A stretch of DNA of 48,313 nt from JBIOWF01 sp044868295 (GTDB taxonomy: Bacteria > Actinomycetota > Actinomycetes > Streptosporangiales > Streptosporangiaceae): assembly GCA_044868295.1 (NCBI GenBank), contig JBIOWF010000021.1:1-48313 (forward strand), in the 5' to 3' direction. Below are positions 18,410 through 25,764 of this stretch, piece by piece. A program made the position numbers and the translations under genes. Below the pieces are notes generated by a model. It was not told the DNA's origin. It was given only the letters and a program-made list of their open reading frames with translations, and searched no databases. Every line of letters begins with the position of its first letter. Positions within the stretch are counted from its first letter, which is position 1.

Positions 18410-19257
18410 CGTCCAGCCATCTCCTTCTCGACCGTATTGATCTTCTCTATGGACTTCTCCGGGCCGAGCGCGGCGGCGCGAAGATGATCGAAGACCTGGA
18501 CATACCTGCGGACGTGCTCCGGACTTTCCAGATAGAGCTCGCCGCCCATGTTCTCCAGGAACACCACGTCGGAATCCACAGGATTGGGGAAGCTGAGGAT
18601 CGCGAGCGGGTTGCCCATGCCGAGGTAGGCGCCGGCGTCGAACGGAAGCACCTGGAGGGTGACGTTCGGCTGCGTGGCGATCTCCTCCAACCTGCGCAAC
18701 TGCTCGGCCATGACGGGTGGCCCACCCACGGGCCGCCGCAGAGCCGCCTCATCCAGGACCACCCAGAGGTCCAGGGCGTCCGGTCCGGTGAGGCGGCGTT
18801 GCCGCGCCATCCGGACGGCGGTCCGCCGATGGATCTCCCCGGGATCCTCCACCAGCGCCGCGCTGACGACCGCGCGAGCGTAGGCCTCGGTCTCGAGGAG
18901 TCCAGGCAGCATGAGGGGCTCGTAGTTACGGACCGAGGCGGCTTCCGCCTCCAGCCCGACGTACGGCCCCGGGAGGACATCACCGTAGGCGCGCCACCAG
19001 CCACGCCTCCCGGCCTCCCGCGCGAGCTCGATGAGAGCCGCCCTCTCGTGCCCTTCCACCCCGTAGAGATCGAGCAGTTCCCGGATGGTCCGGCTCTGTG
19101 GCCGGGTATGTCCAGTCTCGATCCGGTACACAGTGGAACTCGCCAGCCCAAGGCTCTGGGCCACTTCCTCGCGGGTGTAACCCGCCTCACTGCGCAGGCG
19201 CGTCAGCTCCCCGGCTAGACGGCGCAGCCGGACCGTCGGGCTTCGTCCCACGCTCAT
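18406..19257 (-). CDS. XRE-family regulator with DUF5753 (Scr1/WhiJ type)
   Basis: 283 aa. An N-terminal helix-turn-helix (YTREEVAQSLGLASSTVYRI at about residues 27-46) is followed by the DUF5753 sensor domain (VRNYEPLMLPGLLETEAYAR, then MARQRRLTGPDALDLWVVLD and LQVLPFDAGAYLGMGN). ATG 19257 is preceded by AGGGAG; the in-frame ATG at 19269 is too close to it. Proteins of this type control development and antibiotic production in Streptomyces. It is coupled to the DUF397 gene and divergent from the GHKL ATPase gene, the usual triad. Confidence 0.92.
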   Translation of the reverse strand: MSVGRSPTVRLRRLAGELTRLRSEAGYTREEVAQSLGLASSTVYRIETGHTRPQSRTIRELLDLYGVEGHERAALIELAREAGRRGWWRAYGDVLPGPYVGLEAEAASVRNYEPLMLPGLLETEAYARAVVSAALVEDPGEIHRRTAVRMARQRRLTGPDALDLWVVLDEAALRRPVGGPPVMAEQLRRLEEIATQPNVTLQVLPFDAGAYLGMGNPLAILSFPNPVDSDVVFLENMGGELYLESPEHVRRYVQVFDHLRAAALGPEKSIEKINTVEKEMAGR

Positions 19258-19405
19258 GAGAACGGGCATCTCCCTACATGACGGAAAGTCTGCAATATTG
19301 CATCCGCAGTATTGCTTCACCGAATTCCAAAGTGCAGGATGAGGGAAGTTTGCCACGGACCTCGACTCTGCTCGGCCTGGGCGGTGCACAGGGAGTTACC
19401 GCAGG

Positions 19406-19864
19406 ATGACAATTCTCAACCTCTCGGGGAGAACCGCGATCTCACGCCCGTTTTCCGGCGGCCCTTCGCAGGCGGGAACGGCCCGGCGCTTTATCGCGAG
19501 CCGCCTGGGTGAGGGTCACCCCTGCCGAGATGACGCCGTCCAGCTGATCGGTGAGCTGATCGCCGAGTCCCTCCGGCACGCGGGCACCTGCGGCGGCCGG
19601 ATCGGCTACGTGGTGGCCGTACGCGCGACGCCCCGCCGGGCGCGGGTCACGCTGTCCACGGAGTCGGCCTGTGGCTGCTGGACGTCACCCGATCGCACGC
19701 CAGGCCGGGGCGTCCACATCGTCGACCTGTTCACCCCGCACTGGGGCGTCACCACTGGCGGCGCCGGAACCTCCGTCTGGTTCGAGGTCCGCTCAGAGGT
19801 CCACCCGGAGGTTCAATCAGAGGCCCAAGCCGAGGCCCAATCCGAGGCCGACGCGATCTCCTGA
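19406..19864 (+). CDS. GHKL ATPase-like anti-sigma-type regulator
   Basis: 152 aa. Resembles the small HATPase_c_2 proteins (SpoIIAB/RsbW or AbaA-orfA kind) found beside XRE-DUF397 pairs. The N-box ELIAESLRHAGT (about residues 50-61) and the G-box region GRGVHIVDLFTPHWGV with GAGTSVWFEV are visible. The canonical asparagine of the N-box (ELVTNA in typical members) is replaced by Glu-Ser, so ATP binding may be weakened. The tail carries a Glu/Ala/Gln repeat (EVQSEAQAEAQSEA). Confidence 0.75.
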   Translation: MTILNLSGRTAISRPFSGGPSQAGTARRFIASRLGEGHPCRDDAVQLIGELIAESLRHAGTCGGRIGYVVAVRATPRRARVTLSTESACGCWTSPDRTPGRGVHIVDLFTPHWGVTTGGAGTSVWFEVRSEVHPEVQSEAQAEAQSEADAIS

Positions 19865-19874
19865 GTCCCGGGCC

Positions 19875-19950
19875 TCGCTATTCGGTCATGCGCTCGCCAT
19901 TCGGTCATGCGCTCGCCATTCGGTCATGAGGTCGCCATTCGGTCATAACC
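19875..19950. repeat. Four tandem copies of a 19-bp unit
   Basis: tcgctattcggtcatgcgc at 19875-19893 is followed directly by three close copies (19894-19912, 19913-19931, 19932-19950) differing by one to four bases. The array begins 11 bases after the ATPase stop codon. There are no unique spacers, so it is not a CRISPR array. Confidence 0.9.
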
Positions 19951-20045
19951 CGCAGTTCGTTTTACACTCCACAATTCACTCGCACACCGATCCACATGAC
20001 ATTTGTCATTGCATGCCTTAGTTGCCGCACTGGCAGAGTAAAGGC

Positions 20046-21154
20046 GTGGAATCCCCCGCATTGCGCCCCCCTCAGCACCGCGTGAGCCGTACCGCGATCT
20101 GGTACTGGACGACGCGCGCCCTCACGGGCTGGCTGATCATCATCGCGGCCCAGGTCGTCTGGCTGGTGACGAGCGAGGACGACCTCGCCGCGCACGTCAT
20201 CGGCCTGGCCGCCACGGGTGTGATCACGCTGGCCCATGTGTCCGTCATGCCTCGATGGCGCTATCACGTTCACCGGTGGGAGGCCACACCCGCGGCCGTC
20301 TATACCCAGTCGGGATGGTTCAAACAGGAATGGCGGATCGCGCCCGTCTCCCGCATCCAGACGGTGGACAGCGAGCGCGGCCCGTTCGAGCAGCTCTTCG
20401 GCCTGGCCAACGTCACCGTGACAACCGCCTCCGCGGCGGGACCGCTCAAGGTCATCGGCCTCGATCGCAGTACGGCACAGCGTCTCGTCGACGAGCTGAC
20501 CGCCAACGCGCAGGCCACCGCCGGTGATGCCACGAGTAAGGGTGTGAGCACGGCCCCAACCGTTGCCCCAGCCGTCGCCGACCGCATACTCAATCTCTCC
20601 CCAGCCGAGCACGCCGTCTCGCCGGTGACCGTGCCCCTGAGACCGCATGGACCGGCCGCCCGCCGCCGGTTCACTCGGGCGCTCGGCATGAACACCTTGC
20701 TCGTTCTGGCACTGGTCGCGCTGTGGCGTTGGGCGGGCCTTCCGTCATGGACCTGGGTGACGGCTCTGGTGATGCTGCCCGCAACGGTCCTGCTGGCAGC
20801 CGACCGATACCGCAGCCTGGGCCACGCCATGACCAGGGGGCATCTGGTCACGCGCTGGGGGTCGCTGGTCCGCGGGCGGGTCGCCCTGAACTGCGACGGG
20901 ATCATCGGCTGGAACGTCGAGCGCTCGTTCTGCCAGCGCCGCGCCGGGCTGGCCACGCTCACCGCGACCACCGCCGCCGGACGCCAGGCTACGGCGTCCA
21001 GGACGTCGCGCTCGCCGAGGCCCTCGGCATCGCCACCGAGGGCGTCCCCGGCTTGCTGGAACCGTTCCTCCAGGGCCACCCGGGAGACACGAACGGCGGC
21101 GACGGTACGTCGGCCGGTAGCGCATCGCCGCCTACGATCCCGGCTCAAGCCTGA
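20046..21154 (+). pseudogene. PH-domain membrane protein, apparent YdbS-YdbT fusion with a frameshift
   Basis: From GTG 20046 the protein begins with a YdbS-like unit: two membrane helices (about residues 15-60) and a bacterial PH domain (RYHVHRWEATPAAVYTQSGW, then FEQLFGLANVTVTTASAAGP). It then jumps to what looks like the third PH unit of a YdbT-like protein (PLRPHGPAARRRFTRALG, DRYRSLGHAMTRGHLVTRWG, FCQRRAGLATLTATTAAG). Normally these are two neighbouring genes, the second with three PH units, so an internal deletion-fusion is likely. At about 20990 one G seems missing (caggctac where cagggctac is expected). The true ending (VQDVALAEALGIATEGVPGL) continues in another frame to TGA at 21154. 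The read-through frame runs to 21434 without similarity. A sequencing error could explain the frameshift but not the fusion. Confidence 0.7.
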
Positions 21155-21157
21155 CCA

Positions 21158-21190
21158 GCCCACCGGCCCACCGGCCCACCGGCCCACCGA
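21158..21190. repeat. 9-bp tandem repeat
   Basis: Four copies of cccaccggc run head to tail directly after the stop of the PH-domain gene. Confidence 0.75.
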
Positions 21191-21334
21191 AGACGAGGCG
21201 CAAGAGGAGCGGTGGTCGGGCCTAAGCCCTTACCGCCCGAACTGTCGGAAACGGCCAGGAATAACGTGGAGGGTGACAGCCTGCCGGTCCAGACCGGTCC
21301 TGCCCGGCGGTGTCCCGTTCCCGAAGGAGTCAGC

Positions 21335-22348
21335 TTGTCCCGCTACGGCCAGATGTTCGGCCCCGACATCACCTTCCTCGGCGTCGACCGATGCGATCTC
21401 GGTGACGCGGAGAGCCTGGCGGGCGCCGATGTGATCATCCTCGGCGCGCCCTTCGACGGTGGCACCTCACACCGTCCCGGCGCGCGGTTCGGGCCGAACG
21501 CCATCCGCCAGACCTGCTACCTGCCGCACGACGGCTCCCGGCCCAGCCTCGCCATGCGCGTGGACGCCCTTCAGGACCTGAGAGTGCTGGACGCCGGCGA
21601 TGTCGAGACGTACGCCGGTGACATCGAAGGCAGCCTGCGCGCGATCGAGGACGCGGTCGCGCGGATCTCCGCGACGGGCGCGATCCCCGTCGTCCTGGGT
21701 GGCGACCACACGATCGCCCTCCCGGACGCGACCGGCGTGGCCCGCCACCACGGCTTCGGCCGGATCTCCATGCTGCACTTCGACGCGCACGCCGACACCG
21801 GCGACATCGAGTTCGGCCACCTGTACGGCCACGGCCAGCCGATGCGGCGGCTCATCGAGTCGGGGGCGATCCGCGGCGACCGGTTCCTCCAGCTCGGCCT
21901 GCGCGGTTACTGGCCCGGGCCCGACACCCTCGGCTGGATGGCCGACCAGAAGATGCGTTCTTATGAGATGACCGAGATCGTGGGCCGAGGGCTGGAGGCG
22001 TGCCTCACCGAGGCGTACGGCATCGCGCTCGACGATTGCGACGGTGTCTATCTGTCGGTCGACGTGGACGTCTGCGACCCCGGCCACGCTCCCGGCACCG
22101 GCACCCCGGAGCCGGGCGGGCTGTCGGCCCGGCAGCTGCTCGACGCCGTCCGGCGGTCCTGCTACGAGCTGCCCGTGGTCGGCGTGGAGATCGTCGAGGT
22201 GGCCCCGCCGTACGACCACGCCGACATCACCGCCTATCTCGGGAACCGCGTGGTGTTGGAGGCTCTGTCCGCGATCGCACGCCGCCGCAAAGACGCCGCC
22301 GAAGGCACCCGCTGGGACCCCACCCGCCCATTGCTCGACGGCCGTTAG
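21335..22348 (+). CDS. speB: Agmatinase-type ureohydrolase
   Basis: A manganese ureohydrolase of 337 aa that splits a guanidino compound into urea and an amine. I choose TTG 21335 because AAGGAG stands five bases before it; the frame stays open further upstream without similarity. Metal ligands are visible: His125 in GGDHT, the DAHAD box at 150-154, and Asp243/Asp245 in SVDVDVCDP. The overall pattern (GAPFDGGTSHRPGARFGP, GTGTPEPGGLSARQLLDAVR) fits agmatinase. Guanidinobutyrase and guanidinopropionase are close relatives and cannot be excluded. No polyamine genes are adjacent. Confidence 0.88.
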   Translation: MSRYGQMFGPDITFLGVDRCDLGDAESLAGADVIILGAPFDGGTSHRPGARFGPNAIRQTCYLPHDGSRPSLAMRVDALQDLRVLDAGDVETYAGDIEGSLRAIEDAVARISATGAIPVVLGGDHTIALPDATGVARHHGFGRISMLHFDAHADTGDIEFGHLYGHGQPMRRLIESGAIRGDRFLQLGLRGYWPGPDTLGWMADQKMRSYEMTEIVGRGLEACLTEAYGIALDDCDGVYLSVDVDVCDPGHAPGTGTPEPGGLSARQLLDAVRRSCYELPVVGVEIVEVAPPYDHADITAYLGNRVVLEALSAIARRRKDAAEGTRWDPTRPLLDGR

Positions 22349-22546
22349 ACCATTCGCCCGCTCGACGGCCGTTCGGCCGTTCGGCCTGCTCGCCCGCCCT
22401 CTGGGACTGGTCGTGAACGATGGGCGACACCTTCGGCCGCGACCGTCCAGCAGCGGGGCGCACGATCTCGTGACTTGCCTTTCGGGAGGAGAGCTCGGAT
22501 TCAGCACGGCAGGCAACCTGGACCATCTGGTAGTCATGGGCGGGTG

Positions 22547-23596
22547 ATGCGATTCAAGCCGCTCGTCGTCCTGGTCGGCCTCGTCGTGACCGGCCGGCTT
22601 GTCGCCGGTTGCTCGGCGGGGACGGCGGCCACATCAGCGGGCTCCGGCAAATCGGCGAGCTCCACCGTCCCCACGGCCTCCGCCGCGCCCGGAACCGCGG
22701 ACGCGTCGTCCGAGACCGCCGACGCCGTGTCTGGGGCCATCGATGCGGCGTCGAAGGCGGGGCCGGTGCCGGCCGGGGCACAGGGAGCGACTCCAAGCCC
22801 CTCGAAGACACCCCAGCCGGTCCGGGTGCCATCCGGCGTGACGGCCGGATACATCGTCTTCGACCGGCAGGCCCGGAAAGTGATCGCGCATCACCAGGTC
22901 CATCACCGCTTCAGATCGGCTTCGGTCGTCAAGATCCTCATCGCGCTCGACTACCTGGAGCGGCAGAAGGGTCCCATTCCCGCCGGTGACCTGGCCCTGC
23001 TCAAGCCGATGCTGCGCGGCAGCGACGACAACGCGGCGACCGCCCTGTGGCGACGCGGCGGCCAGGGGAAGATCATCCAGCGGATGGTCCGCAAGCTCGG
23101 CCTGACCGACACCGGTCCTCCTCCCGCCGCCAAGCCGGGATTCTGGGGATACACCGCGATCAGCGCCATCGACATCGCGCGCGTCTACCGCTACGTGCTG
23201 GAACGATCGGATTCGCGCGTGCGCGACTTCATCCTCGGCCACCTCCGCAACGCGCAGCAGTGCGCCACGGACGGCTTCGACCAGTACTTCGGCATCCCCC
23301 GCGCCGTCCCCAGGCCGTGGGCGGTCAAACAAGGCTGGTCCGGGTACGGCTCCGTACCGCCGGTGAAGTGTGTACGGGTGAAGACCACCGCGCTGCAGGG
23401 AACCCCCGCGCTCGCTTCGCGGGCCGCGAGAGCCGACTCGGTCGACTTCAGCCGTCCCGTGCTGCACACGACCGGCGTGATCGGCAATCGCCTGATCATG
23501 GTCGTCCTGACCCTCCAACCACCCGGCGCCTCCTACGCGACCTCGACCAAGCGGCTCACCAAACTCGCGAAGGACGTGTACCTCAGCGTGACCTGA
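22547..23596 (+). CDS. Beta-lactamase-like serine hydrolase lipoprotein
   Basis: 349 aa from ATG 22547; GTG 22544 is also possible. The signal peptide ends in lipobox LVAGC. A Ser/Ala/Thr linker leads to a class-A beta-lactamase/PBP-type domain. The nucleophile motif is Ser126-Val-Val-Lys129. GSDDNAAT sits where SDN is expected, and AVKQGW replaces the usual KTG triad. Changed SDN and KTG boxes suggest an enzyme or binding protein that need not be a true beta-lactamase. The preceding 200 bases contain repeats of gacggccgtt and no gene. Confidence 0.8.
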   Translation: MRFKPLVVLVGLVVTGRLVAGCSAGTAATSAGSGKSASSTVPTASAAPGTADASSETADAVSGAIDAASKAGPVPAGAQGATPSPSKTPQPVRVPSGVTAGYIVFDRQARKVIAHHQVHHRFRSASVVKILIALDYLERQKGPIPAGDLALLKPMLRGSDDNAATALWRRGGQGKIIQRMVRKLGLTDTGPPPAAKPGFWGYTAISAIDIARVYRYVLERSDSRVRDFILGHLRNAQQCATDGFDQYFGIPRAVPRPWAVKQGWSGYGSVPPVKCVRVKTTALQGTPALASRAARADSVDFSRPVLHTTGVIGNRLIMVVLTLQPPGASYATSTKRLTKLAKDVYLSVT

Positions 23597-23672
23597 CACC
23601 GCGAAGGGCTCAGCGCGCCCGCTCCTACAAGACGACGCGTGGGACCCGGGCGGGATACGGAAAACTGGTCCG

Positions 23673-24707
23673 GTGGAAACGAAACTCGGTCGACGGGTCG
23701 CGGAGGCCGCGGAGATCGCTCTGGCCACTCGGAAGCACGTCACCGCGATCGATGTGCTGACCGGTTTGCGGTGGCTGCACGGCAGCCACGTCGACACCTG
23801 GCGGCAGGGGCGGGTGGACTGCCTGGAACGGCTCACGGCAGTGGACGGCTCTCGCATGATCGATGCCATGGGCCTGCTCGCCGAGTGGGCACGGTCCCGG
23901 GGCCTGACCCCGGATGAGGCAGCGTATGTCTCGGCCAGCCGGGACAGGCGTCCGCTGCGCTTCACGACCGACGGGAACGACGATCCATTCAGGATCCGCT
24001 GGGTCTCTCCCACTCTCAGCGAGGCCAGGCGGAAGCAACTGTCGGAGCGTCAGAACCGCGCCCCGGACCTGGTCGTCGTCACGCCCCTGACTGCCTGGAC
24101 CTGCGCGGGCTGCCACGACACGGGACCATATTTGATCATGGAAGACGAGTCGTCATTCTGTCTGACCTGCGCCGACATGGACCACCTGATCTTCCTGCCT
24201 TCGGGCAACGCCGCCCTTAGCCGCCGGGCCAAGAAGGAGAGCGGTTTGTCCGCCGTGGTCGTGCAGTTCAACCGCCGACGCAAGCGGTACGAGCGCCAGG
24301 GCATCCTCGTCGAGGAAGCCGCGCTGGTACGCGCGGAGGAACAGTGCCTCGCGGATGAGGAGGTACGGCTGCGCCGCCGGGAACGCGACCGGGAACGACG
24401 CGCGGACGAGGATGTCGAGTTCCAGAACAGGATGACAGCGGAGATCCTGCGCCTCTTCCCCAACTGTCCTTCGGAGCGTGCCGACGCGATCGCCCATCAC
24501 GCGGGCCTTAGAGGCAGCGGCCGTGTGGGCCGCACCGCCGCGGCCCGCGTATTCGACGAAAACGCGATCACCCTGGCCGTGGTCGCCTCCGTACGCCATC
24601 TGGACACCGACTACGACCGCCTGCTCATGACCGGCGTTCCGCGAATGGCCGCCCGGGACCGGATCCGCGACCGGATCGACCGGATCCTCACAAGCTGGCG
24701 AAGCTGA
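23673..24707 (+). CDS. DUF2293 protein
   Basis: 344 aa from GTG 23673, with no strong ribosome site. The middle has a CxxC...CxxC zinc-ribbon-like pair (CAGCHDTG and CLTCADMDH). It is followed by an arginine/glutamate-rich coiled coil (EEQCLADEEVRLRRRERDRE) and a C-terminal helical DUF2293 domain (EILRLFPNCPSERADAIAHH, then GSGRVGRT). The basic, zinc-finger-bearing form suggests nucleic-acid binding, but no function is established. Confidence 0.8.
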   Translation: METKLGRRVAEAAEIALATRKHVTAIDVLTGLRWLHGSHVDTWRQGRVDCLERLTAVDGSRMIDAMGLLAEWARSRGLTPDEAAYVSASRDRRPLRFTTDGNDDPFRIRWVSPTLSEARRKQLSERQNRAPDLVVVTPLTAWTCAGCHDTGPYLIMEDESSFCLTCADMDHLIFLPSGNAALSRRAKKESGLSAVVVQFNRRRKRYERQGILVEEAALVRAEEQCLADEEVRLRRRERDRERRADEDVEFQNRMTAEILRLFPNCPSERADAIAHHAGLRGSGRVGRTAAARVFDENAITLAVVASVRHLDTDYDRLLMTGVPRMAARDRIRDRIDRILTSWRS

Positions 24708-24716
24708 CTGCCACGG

Positions 24717-24832
24717 TCATACGTAGGTCTCCGCTGCACGCCGTCGGATCCGCAGGACCCAGACGCCTCTGGGAGCTACCGCGGTCGCCTGGCCGAGCAG
24801 GAGCTCTCCGCCCAGATCTGGAAGGGCGACAC
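24717..24832 (-). pseudogene. Probable C-terminal remnant of a glycoside hydrolase
   Basis: On the minus strand, directly after the kinase stop but in another frame, 24832-24717 reads SVALPDLGGELLLG, then APRGVWVLRI, ending in a stop. This pattern (a dipeptide LLxG followed by a short strand and a final GVxVLR) is typical of the last beta-sandwich of GH42-type galactosidases and related glycosidases. It has no start and no catalytic part. It looks like the stump left when a deletion joined the kinase gene to the end of a hydrolase gene. Confidence 0.35.
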
Positions 24833-24835
24833 TGG

Positions 24836-25726
24836 TTAGCGGACGCGCCCGACGATCCTGGCGTACATCCGGCCCGGGCAGGGCTCCGACGGCGGGCTGA
24901 GGAAACCGGGCAGAGCCGGCAGATCCACCGCGAACGGTTGCAGCCGCTGATAGAGCGTGTGCGCATCAGCGGGGCGATTCGCGGGCTCCTTCTCCAGTAG
25001 GTCGGCGATCAGCCGATCCAGTTCCTTCGGAACTCCGGTGACCGCAGGAGGACGTTCCTTCACCTGCTTGTCGAAAACGACGTATTCCGTCGGGCCGGTG
25101 AACAGCTGCCTCCCCGTCAGCATCTCGTGCAGGACACAACCGAGCGCGTAGAGGTCGCTCTTCGGATCCGCGACGCCTCGCTGGATCTGCTCCGGTGACA
25201 TGTACGCGGGAGTCCCCAGGATCTGGCCCGACCGGGTGAACTGGGCGACATCCGCCTCACGCACCATGGCGAGCCCGAAGTCGAGCACCTTGAGGCTGCC
25301 GTCGGGACACAGCATGAGGTTGGTCGGCTTGAGATCGCGGTGGCAGATGGACAGCGCGTGCGCGGCCGACAGCACGGCACACGTCTGGGCGGCGATCGCC
25401 GCCGCCCACGGCACCGGGAGCGGGCCGTGCTCGCTGACCAGGTCGGCGACCGTCACCCCCTCGATGAACTGCATCACCTGGAAGAGGCGCTGCTCGAAGG
25501 TGCCGAAGTCATAGAGGACCGGCGCGCCGGGGTGCTCCAGCCGGGCCAGGATGCGCGCCTCACGGAGGAAACGGCGTTCGAGATCCTCGTCCTTGCCGCC
25601 GGGAAACCGGAGGAACTTGACCGCCACCCTGCGATCGAGATGCCTGTCGTGCCCGCCGTAGACGGCGCCCATGCCGCCCTGGCCCAGAGGGAGGTCGTCC
25701 AGCTCATACCGGTCGGCGATGACCAT
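24836..25726 (-). CDS. Ser/Thr protein kinase, probably C-terminally shortened
   Basis: A Hanks-type kinase of 296 aa. The glycine loop LGQGGMGAVYGG is at residues 14-25, the ATP lysine Lys37 in VAVKF, the catalytic loop HRDLKPTN with Asp131, DFG with Asp149, and the activation segment ends GTPAYMSPEQ. All catalytic residues are present. After the kinase fold there are only about 35 residues (FLSPPSEPCPGRMYARIVGR), with no membrane helix, PASTA or TPR sensor. Homologues I recall are longer with a TPR tail. The abrupt end next to a glycosidase-like remnant supports a deletion. It is followed upstream, on the same strand, by a DNA methylase gene and, divergently, a PP2C phosphatase. Confidence 0.9.
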   Translation of the reverse strand: MVIADRYELDDLPLGQGGMGAVYGGHDRHLDRRVAVKFLRFPGGKDEDLERRFLREARILARLEHPGAPVLYDFGTFEQRLFQVMQFIEGVTVADLVSEHGPLPVPWAAAIAAQTCAVLSAAHALSICHRDLKPTNLMLCPDGSLKVLDFGLAMVREADVAQFTRSGQILGTPAYMSPEQIQRGVADPKSDLYALGCVLHEMLTGRQLFTGPTEYVVFDKQVKERPPAVTGVPKELDRLIADLLEKEPANRPADAHTLYQRLQPFAVDLPALPGFLSPPSEPCPGRMYARIVGRVR

Positions 25727-25764
25727 CCGCCCCTCCCGTCGACCTTTCGGGAAAAGTTACACCT

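Noticed and set aside
19875..19950. Possible CRISPR array
   Set aside because: Copies are directly adjacent with no unique spacers and no cas genes nearby.
22349..22546. Small gene upstream of the beta-lactamase-like lipoprotein
   Set aside because: Open frames here are built from gacggccgtt repeats with no start context; treated as spacer.
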